A DNA stretch of 64,000 bases from contig JAJDUU010000035.1 in assembly GCA_022826485.1 (NCBI GenBank), positions 62,001 through 126,000 on the forward strand, written 5' to 3'. How positions within the stretch are numbered: the stretch's first letter is position 1; each line of letters starts with the position of its first letter. The notes under the pieces were generated by a model, which saw only the letters and a program-made list of their open reading frames with translations, ran no database searches and was not told where the DNA came from. This document shows, one piece after another, positions 34,223 through 42,753 of the stretch. Position numbers and translations under genes: made by a program. This DNA comes from Chloroflexota bacterium. GTDB lineage: Bacteria; Chloroflexota; UBA11872.

Positions 34223-34960
34223 CTACCGGTCGATCCGGTTGGCGCCTTGCTCGGCTACTAGGTTGCAGGCTTGTAGGTAGTGGTCGATGGACTCGCCGCA
34301 GTCGGCCCAGTAGCCCTGCAGCAGGTCGTGAGTCATCTCGCCGCGCGCCAGGTAGGCATTGTTGAGGTCCGTGACCTCCAGCTCACCGCGCGCCGACCGG
34401 TCGAGTTGGCGCACCAGGTCGAAGGCGTTCTCGTCGTAGAAGTAGATGCCCGTCACCGCCAGATTCGAGGGCGGGTTCTCGGGCTTCTCGATGAACTGCA
34501 CGATGCGGTCGCCGTCAAGCTCCGCCACGCCGTAGGCCTGGGGATTCTCGACCTCGGTGAGCAGCACCTTGGCCCCGGACGGCTGGGCCTCGAACCGGCG
34601 CGCGGCCTCGATGATGTTGCCGCCGATGATGTTGTCGCCCAGGATCACCAGCATGCGGTCGCGGCCCACGAACGGCTCGGCCAGGCCGATGGCTTCGGCG
34701 ATCCCGCCCGCGCCGTCCTGATAGGTGTAGCCCAGGTGGTCGATGCCGAACTCGCGCCCGTTGCCCAGCAGCTGCAGGAAGTCGCCCGCGCTCGAGCCGC
34801 TGGTCACGATCAGGATCTCGGTGACGCCCGCGTTCACCAGCGTTTCGATGGGGTAGTAGATCATCGGCTTGTCGAAGACGGGCAGCAGCTGCTTGTTCGT
34901 CACGCGCGTCAGGGGATCGAGGCGCGAGCCGGTGCCGCCGGCCAGGATGACGCCTTTCAC
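34223..34960 (-). CDS. rfbA: glucose-1-phosphate thymidylyltransferase-type nucleotidyltransferase (short form)
   Basis: Makes dTDP-glucose (or a related NDP-sugar) for rhamnose or other envelope sugars. The 245 residues begin MKGVILAGGTGSRLDPLTRV with the nucleotide-binding GGxGxRL. TNKQLLPVFDKPMIYYPIE, LVILGDNI and VQFIEKPENPPSN follow. The usual RfbA length is about 290, so this is the short form without the long C-terminal helices, found in many Gram-positives and archaea. The GTG start overlaps the ftsY stop by GTGA. No rfbBCD genes are adjacent. Confidence 0.85.
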   Translation of the reverse strand: MKGVILAGGTGSRLDPLTRVTNKQLLPVFDKPMIYYPIETLVNAGVTEILIVTSGSSAGDFLQLLGNGREFGIDHLGYTYQDGAGGIAEAIGLAEPFVGRDRMLVILGDNIIGGNIIEAARRFEAQPSGAKVLLTEVENPQAYGVAELDGDRIVQFIEKPENPPSNLAVTGIYFYDENAFDLVRQLDRSARGELEVTDLNNAYLARGEMTHDLLQGYWADCGESIDHYLQACNLVAEQGANRIDR

Positions 34961-35910
34961 GAGCCGGGCTCCGCGGCCTCGTCGCTCGCCAGCACCGCGG
35001 CGGCAAACTCCTGCGGGTCGAACACGGCAAAATCCTCCGTCCGCTCGCCGGTACCCACGAACTTGATCGGCACGCCGAGCGCGCGCGTGACGGCGAACGC
35101 CACGCCGCCCTTGGCCGAGCTGTCGAGCTTGGAGACGATCACGCCGGTCACGTCCACCGCGTCGCGAAACGCCTGAGCTTGGCGCAGGCCGTTTTGCCCG
35201 GTCAAGGCATCGAGCACCAGCAGCACCTCATGCGGCGCGCCCGGCACCTGACGCTCGGCCACGCGGCGCACCTTGGCCAGCTCGTTCATGAGGTTCAGGT
35301 TGGTGTGCTGTCGCCCCGCGGTGTCGGCGATGACGTAGTCCACGCCCCGCGCCTTGGCCGCGTCGAGGGCGTCGTAGACCACCGCCCCCGGATCGCTGCC
35401 CGGCTGATGGGCCACCACCGGCGCCTCGATGCGGTCGCCCCAGATGCGGAGCTGGTCGATGGCCCCGGCGCGGTAGGTGTCGCCCGCGGCGAGCAGCACG
35501 GAATAGCCGTGGCTCTGGAGCAGCGACGCCAGCTTGGCGATGGAGGTGGTCTTGCCCGCGCCGTTGACGCCGACCACCAGCACCACCTGCGGCGGGTCGC
35601 CCGCCGCGAAGGCGCGCTCGCCGCTGCCCAGTTCCGCCGTGAGGCGTTCGCTAAGGAGCGCCCGGACGGCTTCGGGGTCCTTGATGCCGGAATCTCGCGC
35701 CGCCTCGCGCAGTCCGTCGACGAGCTCCAGCGACAGCTCGGGGCCGAGGTCGGCTTGGATCAGGAGCTCTTCGAGCTCTTCCCAGTCGGCGTCGCCGAGG
35801 CCGCCGCGGTCGAACCAGCGCCGCAGGCCCCCGCCGAAGCGGCGGCGCGTGGGCGCCGCGCCGGCGTCCACGGACGCGTCCGTGGGCCGGCGTAGGCGTC
35901 TTAGGCGCAT
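34957..35910 (-). CDS. ftsY: signal-recognition-particle receptor FtsY
   Basis: SRP GTPase receptor at the membrane. The 317 residues from ATG 35910 comprise a short basic N-terminus (RLRRLRRPTD), an N domain with WEELEELLIQADLGPELSLE, and the G domain. The latter shows VVLVVGVNGAGKTTSIAKLA, LLAAGDTYRAGAIDQL, VIADTAGRQHTN and VIVSKLDSSAKGG. GVPIKFVGTGERTEDFAVFD ends the protein. There is no long acidic A domain, as in many Gram-positive-type FtsY proteins. It is probably co-transcribed with rfbA. No SRP RNA was found. Confidence 0.96.
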   Translation of the reverse strand: MRLRRLRRPTDASVDAGAAPTRRRFGGGLRRWFDRGGLGDADWEELEELLIQADLGPELSLELVDGLREAARDSGIKDPEAVRALLSERLTAELGSGERAFAAGDPPQVVLVVGVNGAGKTTSIAKLASLLQSHGYSVLLAAGDTYRAGAIDQLRIWGDRIEAPVVAHQPGSDPGAVVYDALDAAKARGVDYVIADTAGRQHTNLNLMNELAKVRRVAERQVPGAPHEVLLVLDALTGQNGLRQAQAFRDAVDVTGVIVSKLDSSAKGGVAFAVTRALGVPIKFVGTGERTEDFAVFDPQEFAAAVLASDEAAEPGS

Positions 35911-35969
35911 GGTGATTGGGGCGCGGCCCGTTCGTGGTGGGCTGGTTGAGCGGTGAACGGACGAGGTCG

Positions 35970-36440
35970 GATGTCTGAGATTCCTCGCTGCGCTCGGAAT
36001 GACAGGTTGGGGGCGCGCGGGTTTGTGTTGCGTGTGGGAGGTGATGGCGGGGTGGATTCCCGCCTCCGCGGGAATGACGGAGGGGGTGCGGGAGGTGGTG
36101 GGGGCGTGGGAGGTGGCGGCGGACTGGATTCCGGCCTCCGCCGGAATGACGAAGGGGGTGGGTGGGTTGGTGGTGGCGTGGGAGTGATGGAGGGGTGGAT
36201 TCCCGCCTTCGGAGACCTTTGTATATGGGGGCGATATCCCACGCCCCGGACCCTCACCCTGCCCTCTCCCTGGGGGAGAGGGAACCGGATCGCCCTCACC
36301 CCCGTATCGAGTACGGGGCAGGCTCTCGCCCTCTCCCTCTTCAAGGGAGAGGGAACCGGACCCGCTCCCCGGTCCCTGGTGGCGGGGCTTTTGCAAGGGT
36401 CTCCCTGCGCGGGAATGACGGAGGGGGTGGGAATGATGGG
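35970..36440. repeat. dispersed hairpin repeats (about 470 bases)
   Basis: GATTCCTCGCTGCGCTCGGA element, four GTCATTCC-type hairpins, the GGGGCGATATCCCACGCCCC element, two CCCTCTCCCT hairpins and a CCCGTATCGAGTACGGGGCA hairpin. No gene is seen before the SelW-like gene. Confidence 0.8.
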
Positions 36441-36543
36441 AGGTTTCGCATCGGTTTCAGGTTCCGACGTGCGCGTGGGTTGGGTGGCGTGCGACGATGG
36501 AATGGCACGCAGGAATCTTGAGCCGCATCACGGGGAGCGCAAC

Positions 36544-36801
36544 ATGTCGCATGGCGCCCGAGTCTCCATCGAATACTGCAGTCAATGAAACTATCTCCCT
36601 AGAGCCGTCCGTGCGACGGAGGAGATTCTGACCGAGTTTGCAAAGGACATCGCGGAGTGGACGCTGATTCCCTCCGGCGGCGGCGTGTTCGAGGTGAAGG
36701 TTAACGACGAGCTGGTGTTCTCCAAGCGGGAACTGAAGCGGCACGCCAAGCCCGGCGAGATCTATCCGCTGGTCAGCGAGGCGCTCGGCGGCTCAGGCTA
36801 A
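36544..36801 (+). CDS. SelW/Rdx-family selenoprotein, UGA read as selenocysteine
   Basis: From ATG 36544 (GGGGAG seven bases upstream) the frame reads VSIEYCSQ, then TGA at 36586-36588, then NYLPRAVRATEEILTEFAKD and IAEWTLIPSGGGVFEVKVND, and ends in a TAA at 36799-36801. With Sec at residue 15 it gives 85 residues, the usual SelW length. The Cys-x-x-Sec motif is the family's redox site. The second half has the family blocks LIPSGGGVFEV and ELVFSKRELKRH. Codons after the TGA stay protein-like in one frame, which argues against a plain stop. A SECIS-like hairpin follows at once, and selB lies 3.7 kb away. The partner of this thioredoxin-like protein is unknown. It is convergent with glcF, nine bases apart. 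Confidence 0.88.
36586..36626 (+). promoter_or_regulatory. bacterial SECIS element (UGA plus downstream stem-loop)
   Basis: After the TGA (36586-36588) an outer stem ATCTCC (36593-36598) pairs with GGAGAT (36621-36626). An inner stem CCGTC (36605-36609) pairs with GACGG (36615-36619), closing a five-base loop CGTGC. Between the stems are six unpaired bases on the 5' side and one on the 3' side. The apical loop begins 21 bases after the TGA and contains a GU, matching the size and placement of bacterial SECIS elements bound by SelB. All pairings were read by eye; no folding was run. Confidence 0.7.
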
Positions 36802-36810
36802 CCGGAACCC

Positions 36811-38181
36811 TCACACCCGTGTCGAGAACGGGGCAGGCTCCAGCCCTCTCCCATCGGGGGAGAGGGGACCGGAGCCTGCGGCGTACGCCGAGTCCAGGAA
36901 CTCGGCGAGGTGTAGCACTTCGAGATCGAGGCCCCTGCGCCGCGCGCCGGTGCGTAGGTGCAGGATGCAGCCGGGATTGCCGGAGACGATGGTGCGGGCG
37001 CCGGTGGCTTGGATCGCGTCGAGCTTCTCGTCGAGGATTTGGAGGGAAACCTCCGTATCGGTGGCGCTGTAGAGGCCCGCGGCGCCGCAGCAGACCGTGG
37101 GGTTGGCCGTCTCGACCAGCGTGACGCCGGGAATCGCACCGATGAGGTCGCGCGGCTGCTGCGAAATTCCCTGCGCGTGCACCAGGTGGCAGGCGTCCTG
37201 GTAGATCACCTCGCGCTCGACCTCGGCTGAACCACCGCCGGGCGCCTCGATCTCCGCGAGGAACTCGGAGAAGTCCCGCACCTTGGCGACGAACGCGCGC
37301 GCCCGCTCGCCGTAGGCGGGGTCGTCCGCCAGCAGGTGGCCGTACTCCTTCAGGGTTGAGCCGCAGCCGGCGGAGTTCACGACGATGGCGTCATAGGCGT
37401 CGGCCTCGAAGGCGTCGATGTTGCGCCGGGCCAGGTCGCGAGCCGTCTCGCGCGCGCCGCCGTGCACGTGCAGCGCGCCGCAGCACTGCTGGTGCTCGGG
37501 GATGTGGACCTCGCAGCCGGCGCGGGCCAGCACTCGTAGCGAGGCCCGGTGCGCATCGGCGAGCGACAGCGACATGATGCAGCCGGTCAGGAAGGCCACG
37601 CGCCGGCGACGCTCGCCCTCGGCGGGCACGAGGCGCAGGTCGGCGGCCTGGAGGAACTGCGCCGACATCGGCGGCGACATGGCGTCGAGCCGCGCCAGGG
37701 GCGGCGCCAGCGCGTGCAGCACCCGGCTGCGGCGCACCAGCCATTGCAAGCCGCTGCGCTGATACAGCCGCAGGCCTTGCCCCAGCAGCCGCAGCGCCCG
37801 CGGTCGGGTGAAGACGTGCCGCAACACCAGATCGGCGATGCGCCGCGCCCGCGGCAGCAGCCCGGCCTGCACCGTCTGCGCCCGCACGTCCTCGATGATC
37901 TCGCCGTACTTGACACCCGAGGGACAGGCGGTCTCGCAGGCGCGGCAGTCCAGGCAGCGGAAGGTGTGCTTAAGAAACGTCGGGCTGGTGAGCGACATGT
38001 GCCCGTCGGACACGGCCTTGGTGAGCTGAATGCGTCCCCGCGGCGAGTCCATCTCCAGACGCAGCACGCGGTAGGTGGGGCACTCGTTGAGGCACAGGCC
38101 GCAGTGCACGCAGGTGGCGATGGTGGCGGGATCGGGGGCGTCGCGCTCGCTGAAGCCGACGCGCGGTGCGGCGACGCTCAT
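36811..38181 (-). CDS. glcF: glycolate oxidase iron-sulfur subunit
   Basis: 456 residues from ATG 38181, which overlaps the glcE-like stop (ATGA). Two ferredoxin-type clusters are present: CVHCGLCLNECP and CLDCRACETACP. Two CCG domains follow: GCIMSLSLADAH with QCCGALHVHGG, and YQDACHLVHAQG with VCCGAAGLYS. This is the GlcF layout, which passes electrons from glycolate or lactate oxidation to the quinone pool. The last 18 or so residues (SGPLSPDGRGLEP and after) are encoded by a dispersed CCCTCTCCC repeat and probably replace the native end. Confidence 0.92.
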   Translation of the reverse strand: MSVAAPRVGFSERDAPDPATIATCVHCGLCLNECPTYRVLRLEMDSPRGRIQLTKAVSDGHMSLTSPTFLKHTFRCLDCRACETACPSGVKYGEIIEDVRAQTVQAGLLPRARRIADLVLRHVFTRPRALRLLGQGLRLYQRSGLQWLVRRSRVLHALAPPLARLDAMSPPMSAQFLQAADLRLVPAEGERRRRVAFLTGCIMSLSLADAHRASLRVLARAGCEVHIPEHQQCCGALHVHGGARETARDLARRNIDAFEADAYDAIVVNSAGCGSTLKEYGHLLADDPAYGERARAFVAKVRDFSEFLAEIEAPGGGSAEVEREVIYQDACHLVHAQGISQQPRDLIGAIPGVTLVETANPTVCCGAAGLYSATDTEVSLQILDEKLDAIQATGARTIVSGNPGCILHLRTGARRRGLDLEVLHLAEFLDSAYAAGSGPLSPDGRGLEPAPFSTRV

Positions 38182-39536
38182 GCGGCATCCGCCAGGAAGC
38201 GTCCCGGATTGAGCGTGCGGTTGGGATCGAACGCCGCCCGCAGCGAATCCGCGAGCGCATGCGCGGCGTTCGATGGATCGGCGCCCCAGACTTCGAGGCG
38301 GCGCTTGACCGCCGCCGGCGCCGCCTCGACGACGACCGGCGCATCGAACAATTCCGCGGCGCGCCGCAAATCGCCGACCGCACGGCAAACCGCGTCGCTG
38401 TCCCCGCCCGTCCAGCGCACCCGCCCGACGCCGCTCACGGCGTGAGCCTCCGCGCGCCACTCCAAGCCATGCTCCGCGGCGACGTCCGCCGCGGACCCGA
38501 GCAGCGATGGAATCTGCGACGAGAGGGCGCTCATGCGGCACACCGTATACGGCTCACCGGATGGGGGCGGTTCCGCCACGCTCACCGCATCGCGCCAGAA
38601 GTCGCGTTGGGCATTGCGCTCCAGGATGTTCGGCGCGGCCCCATTGGACGCGAGCGCCTCGTGGACCATCGCGAGCTGGGCGGCGACTCCAGCTTCGGTT
38701 CCGGCGAAGCGCGCCGCCAGCAACCAGGGCCGGTCCGGCACGTCGGCTGTCGCGACCAGACGCCGGTCGATGAGGTCAACCGCCGTGGGCGAGACCGGCA
38801 AACTCACGATCGACCCAACCGCGCCCCCGGCGTCGAGCGCCGACGCGAAGCCATAGACCGCCGTGCGCTCGTTGGTCGGCAGCGGCGCCACCTTGAGATT
38901 CACTCGGGTAATCAAGCCGAGCGTGCCCAGCGCCCCGATGTGACCCTTGTGCAGGTCATAGCCGGTCACGTTCTTGACCACCATGCCGCCGGATTTGGTG
39001 ATGACGCCGTCCGGCCCCGCCGCCTCCGCGCCGATTACCAGGTCGCGCAACGAGCCCGAGGCCACCCGGCGCGGACCCGAGGTATTGGTGGCCATCAGGC
39101 CGCCCAGCGTGGCGGATGCCGCGAACGGCGGGTCCAGCGGCAAGTGCTGGCCTTCCTCAGCCAGGCGCGCCTGCAGCGCCGCCAGGGTGATGCCGGCCTG
39201 GACGCCAAGCGTCAGGTCCGCGGGCGTGTAGGTGACGATGGCGTCGAGCGCGGTCATGTCGAGCACCACGTCCACGCGCTCGGGGATGTTGCCCAGGGCC
39301 ATCTGGCTGCCGCCGCCGCGCGGCGTCACCGCCGCGCCGATCTGGTCGCACCGCGCCACGACGGCCGCCGCTTCGTCCGGGTGCGCGGGACGGACGACGA
39401 CCGACGGCTCAACCCCGTCCACGGCCAACTCCTCCAGACCACCGGTGCGGATGCGGCTGGACGGCACATCGCGCGCCAACTCGGCGGCGATTTCCGTGGC
39501 CGTGAGGGCGGTCGGCGCCTCGGCTTCAAGTGCCAT
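38178..39536 (-). CDS. glcE: FAD-binding oxidase subunit, GlcE/GlcD-like
   Basis: 452 residues from ATG 39536. PCMH-type FAD-binding domain: SVVVRPAHPDEAAAVVARC, TPRGGGSQMALG, GVQAGITLAALQARLAEEG and ASATLGGLMATNTSGPRR. The middle block GGMVVKNVTGYDLHKGHIGA, with LGTLGLITRVNLKV, is typical of GlcE. The C-terminal part ends FDPNRTLNPGRFLA. It forms an operon with glcF. A separate GlcD is not seen, so the pair may work as a two-subunit glycolate or lactate dehydrogenase. Confidence 0.88.
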   Translation of the reverse strand: MALEAEAPTALTATEIAAELARDVPSSRIRTGGLEELAVDGVEPSVVVRPAHPDEAAAVVARCDQIGAAVTPRGGGSQMALGNIPERVDVVLDMTALDAIVTYTPADLTLGVQAGITLAALQARLAEEGQHLPLDPPFAASATLGGLMATNTSGPRRVASGSLRDLVIGAEAAGPDGVITKSGGMVVKNVTGYDLHKGHIGALGTLGLITRVNLKVAPLPTNERTAVYGFASALDAGGAVGSIVSLPVSPTAVDLIDRRLVATADVPDRPWLLAARFAGTEAGVAAQLAMVHEALASNGAAPNILERNAQRDFWRDAVSVAEPPPSGEPYTVCRMSALSSQIPSLLGSAADVAAEHGLEWRAEAHAVSGVGRVRWTGGDSDAVCRAVGDLRRAAELFDAPVVVEAAPAAVKRRLEVWGADPSNAAHALADSLRAAFDPNRTLNPGRFLADAA

Positions 39537-39587
39537 GATTGGCAGTATGGAGCGCGGCCAGGACCGGAACAACCGCCGGGGCGCGGC

Positions 39588-40496
39588 ATGATCGTGGCGC
39601 GCACGCGGGCCGAGCTGGCGGCGGCGCGCGCCCGGCTCGCTGATCCCGTTGGCGCCGTGCTCACCATGGGCGGCTTGCACGACGGCCACACCGCCCTGCT
39701 GCGGGCGGCGCGCCGCGAATGCGCCTCGGTCGTGGCCACGCGGTTCGTGAATCCCACCCAATTCGAGAACGAGCAGGACGCCGCGTCCTATCCGGGAGAC
39801 GAAGTCGCCGATCTGGACCGGTTCGCCGCCGAGGCCGTGGACGTGGCGTTCGTTCCGCCGGCCCACGAGGTCTATGCGCCGGGGGTCGCCGCCGAGGTTG
39901 GCGCGGGACGCCTCGGCACCGTGCTCGAAGGCGCCAGCCGTCCGGGGCACTTCGACGGCGTCGCCACGGTGGTCGCGCTGCTGCTCGATCTCACACGCCC
40001 CGCGCGCTCCTACTTCGGGCAGAAGGATTGGCAGCAGACGCGCGTGGTGCGGCAGGTCGTGGAGGACCTGGCGCTCGGCGTGACGGTGCGCGTGGTCCGC
40101 ACCGTGCGCGACGACACGGGCCTGGCGCTGGGCACTCGCAACGAGCGGCTGTCGGACGAAGGGCGCCGGGCGGCGCGTGTGATTCATCGCGGGCTGCGGG
40201 CTGCGGCCGATGCCTGGCAGCACGGTGAGCGCCAGGCTGATCGACTGGAGCGGGCCATGCGGCGGGAGTTGGAAAGCGAACCCGGCGTCAGCGTCGACTA
40301 CGCCGTGGCGCGGGAGCCGCTCGCGCTCGACGCCCTCGACCCGGAGGCGTCCGCCGTCGCGCTGCTCGTGGCCGCCTGGGTGGAAGGGGTGCGCCTGATC
40401 GACAACCTCGTAATCGGCGACGGGCTCATCGACATCGACCCCGCACCGCTGCTGGCCGCGCCTGCACCGAGTGGCGGTCCGTCGGCCTCGGCGTGA
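39588..40496 (+). CDS. panC: pantothenate synthetase
   Basis: Joins pantoate and beta-alanine with ATP in coenzyme A synthesis. The 302 residues include AVLTMGGLHDGHTALLRAA (the HIGH-like motif is HDGH), FVNPTQFEN, the family's second-half block ARSYFGQKDWQQTRVVRQ and LGTRNERLSDEGRR (KMSKS-like region). The residue after NPTQF differs from the usual GPNED. The start ATG 39588 has no strong Shine-Dalgarno. It is divergent from glcE and overlaps selB by GTGA. Confidence 0.92.
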   Translation: MIVARTRAELAAARARLADPVGAVLTMGGLHDGHTALLRAARRECASVVATRFVNPTQFENEQDAASYPGDEVADLDRFAAEAVDVAFVPPAHEVYAPGVAAEVGAGRLGTVLEGASRPGHFDGVATVVALLLDLTRPARSYFGQKDWQQTRVVRQVVEDLALGVTVRVVRTVRDDTGLALGTRNERLSDEGRRAARVIHRGLRAAADAWQHGERQADRLERAMRRELESEPGVSVDYAVAREPLALDALDPEASAVALLVAAWVEGVRLIDNLVIGDGLIDIDPAPLLAAPAPSGGPSASA

Positions 40497-42382
40497 CCGC
40501 CAAGTCCGAGCCGCCGCAGGCCGCGACCGTTGGCACGGCGGGACACGTCGATCACGGCAAATCGACCCTGGTCCACGCGCTGACCGGCATCGATCCGGAT
40601 CGCCTGGCCGAAGAGAAGGCGCGGGGCATGACCATCGACCTGGGGTTCGCCTGGCTCACGCTGCCCAGCGGGCGCTCGGTGAGCCTGGTGGACGTTCCGG
40701 GACACGAGCGATTCATTCACAACATGCTGGCCGGCGTGGGCGGCATCGACGCCTGTCTCTTCGTCGTGGCCGCCGACGAAGGCGTGATGCCGCAGACGCG
40801 CGAGCACCTCGACATCGTGACGCTGCTCGGCATCGACCGGGGCGTGGTCGCGCTGGCCAAGACGGACCTGGTGGACGAGGAGTGGCTCGATCTGGTCGAG
40901 CACGAGGTGCGGGAGGCGCTGGCGGACAGCTCGCTGGCCCGCGCGCCCATCGTTCCGGTCTCCGCGCGCGAGGGCGCCGGCCTGGAGATGCTCCTGGACA
41001 CGCTGGAGGAAGTCTTGTCGCAGCCGCAGACGCGGCCGCAGACCGGCGGGCCGCGGCTTCCCGTCGACCGCGCCTTCACCCAACCCGGCTTCGGCACCGT
41101 GGTGACCGGCACGCTGGCCGGCGAGCCGCTCGACGTGGGCGATATGGTCCACCTGTATCCGGGTGGTGCGCGGGCTCGCGTGCGGGGGTTGCAGACCCAT
41201 CGCGCGTCGGAGGACCGCGCCTGGCCGGGACGGCGCGTGGCGGTGAACCTGGGCGGCGTCGCGCCGTCCGACGTGCCGCGCGGCACGGTGGTGGCGGCGC
41301 CCGGCGCCGTCACCGAGACGCGGCGCGTGGACGCCACGCTGCAACTGCTGCCGTCGGCGCCGCGGGCGTTGAAGCCGGGGGAGCGGGTGTCGTGGCACTC
41401 GGGGACCGCCGAAGTGGTCGCGGCCCTGCGCTACCTGGAGGCCGACCCGATCCCGCCAGGCGCCGCCGGCTGGGTCCAGTGGCGGCTTGGCGAGTCCGTC
41501 GCCGTCCGCAAGGGCGATCCCTATGTGATCCGGCGGCTGTCGCCGCCCATGACCATTGGCGGCGGCGAGATCGTGCGCGCGCAGGCCCGCCATGTGCCGC
41601 GCGGCGACGCCGGCGCGCTCCAGGCCCTCGAACGCGCCCGCCGCGCCGCGCCGGCCGAGCTGGTGACGGCTGCGGTGGAGGCCTCGGGCGCGCTCACGCC
41701 GGCCGAGATCGCGCGGCGCACCGAGGTGAGCCTGGACGAGGTGACGGCAATCGTGGACCAGGTGGAGCGGCAGGGCGGGCTGTGTGTGGTCGGCGGCTAC
41801 GTGGCGACGGCCGCCGCCGTCGACGCTCTGAGCCGGCGCATTGGCGCCCTGCTAGCGGCGGGCGCCGCCGGCGGTGTGGCGCGGGCCGCGCTGCCCCGGC
41901 AACTCGGGGCGCCGGCGGCTCTCGTCGCGGCGCTGCTGGAGAGGCTGGCGGCCGAGGGGGACGTTGTCCTCGAGGGCGGGCGGATCCTGCCACCGGGACG
42001 GGCTCCGGCGCCGCATGGTCCGGAGGCCGACCGCCTGCTGGCCGCGCTCGACCAGGGCGGCTTTGCGCCGCCGGACTTGCCCACGCTGGCTCGCGCTCAC
42101 GGCGCGCCGCCGGGTCTCCTGGACGCCCTGACCGCCGCGGGAGACCTGGTGCGCATCACGCCGACGTTTGGCCTCAGCCGGGCGGGCTATGCGCGCTGGC
42201 GGCGGGCCGTTGGCGAGGCTTTCGCCGCCAACGAGCAGCTGACGGTGCGACAGCTCCGCGACCGGCTGGGCACGAGCCGCAAATACGTCCTGGCGTTCCT
42301 GGAGCACCTGGACGCCCGCGCCGTCACGCGGCGGGTGGGCGAAGTGCGCGTGCTGCTGGATCGGAGTTGGCTGCCGGAGTAG
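40493..42382 (+). CDS. selB: selenocysteine-specific elongation factor SelB
   Basis: 629 residues from GTG 40493. The EF-Tu-like GTPase has GTAGHVDHGKSTLVHALTG, the SelB-specific EKARGMTIDLGFAWL, VDVPGHERFIHNM and AKTDLVD. Beta-barrel domains include RAFTQPGFGTVVTGTL. The C-terminal half is a row of winged helices, ending LTVRQLRDRLGTSRKYVLAF, which in SelB binds the SECIS hairpin. SelB carries Sec-tRNA to the ribosome. Its presence shows the organism inserts selenocysteine, supporting the SelW-like call at 36544-36801. selA, selD and the Sec tRNA are not in the window. Confidence 0.95.
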   Translation: MTAKSEPPQAATVGTAGHVDHGKSTLVHALTGIDPDRLAEEKARGMTIDLGFAWLTLPSGRSVSLVDVPGHERFIHNMLAGVGGIDACLFVVAADEGVMPQTREHLDIVTLLGIDRGVVALAKTDLVDEEWLDLVEHEVREALADSSLARAPIVPVSAREGAGLEMLLDTLEEVLSQPQTRPQTGGPRLPVDRAFTQPGFGTVVTGTLAGEPLDVGDMVHLYPGGARARVRGLQTHRASEDRAWPGRRVAVNLGGVAPSDVPRGTVVAAPGAVTETRRVDATLQLLPSAPRALKPGERVSWHSGTAEVVAALRYLEADPIPPGAAGWVQWRLGESVAVRKGDPYVIRRLSPPMTIGGGEIVRAQARHVPRGDAGALQALERARRAAPAELVTAAVEASGALTPAEIARRTEVSLDEVTAIVDQVERQGGLCVVGGYVATAAAVDALSRRIGALLAAGAAGGVARAALPRQLGAPAALVAALLERLAAEGDVVLEGGRILPPGRAPAPHGPEADRLLAALDQGGFAPPDLPTLARAHGAPPGLLDALTAAGDLVRITPTFGLSRAGYARWRRAVGEAFAANEQLTVRQLRDRLGTSRKYVLAFLEHLDARAVTRRVGEVRVLLDRSWLPE

Positions 42383-42419
42383 GTCTTGCGGCGGCTTCGT
42401 CACCGGCATGCCGAGCCGC

Positions 42420-42665
42420 CTTCCTTCGTCATTCCGGCGGAGGCCGGGGTCCAGGTCCATGCGACGCGCCGGTGACCCGGACTGGATTCCGGCCTCCGCC
42501 GGAATGACGGACGGGTTGTGCAATGGGCTCGCTTTGCGGGGACAGGCTCCGCCGGAATGAGGGAGGGGGCGGGACCGTTAGGAGTTGACGGGCGTTGTGC
42601 CTCCTCGCCAGCGCCTTAGATTCCTCACTGCGTTCGGAATGACAGAGGGGGTGTTCGGAATGACA
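42420..42665. repeat. dispersed hairpin repeats
   Basis: GTCATTCCGGCGGAGGCCGG copies in two orientations and a GAGTTGACGGGCGTTGTGCC unit with the GATTCCTCACTGCGTTCGG hairpin, which is repeated near 52031 and 52295. Nothing is recognised up to the pgk stop codon. Confidence 0.8.
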
Positions 42666-42753
42666 AGGTGGTAAGGCAAGACCGATGGCGCTGTCGGTGG
42701 GCCGTCCTGCGCGCAGACCGGGAGAGCGGCCCAGGGGCAATTCCGCCCCCGCC

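Noticed and set aside
36544-36588. A 14-residue peptide ending at TGA, or a nonsense-mutated SelW pseudogene
   Set aside because: The stop falls exactly at the family's selenocysteine position, a SECIS-like hairpin follows, selB is present, and there is no second lesion.
38178-40223. 681-codon frame extending glcE across panC
   Set aside because: Family homology starts at ATG 39536; the extension is antisense to panC.
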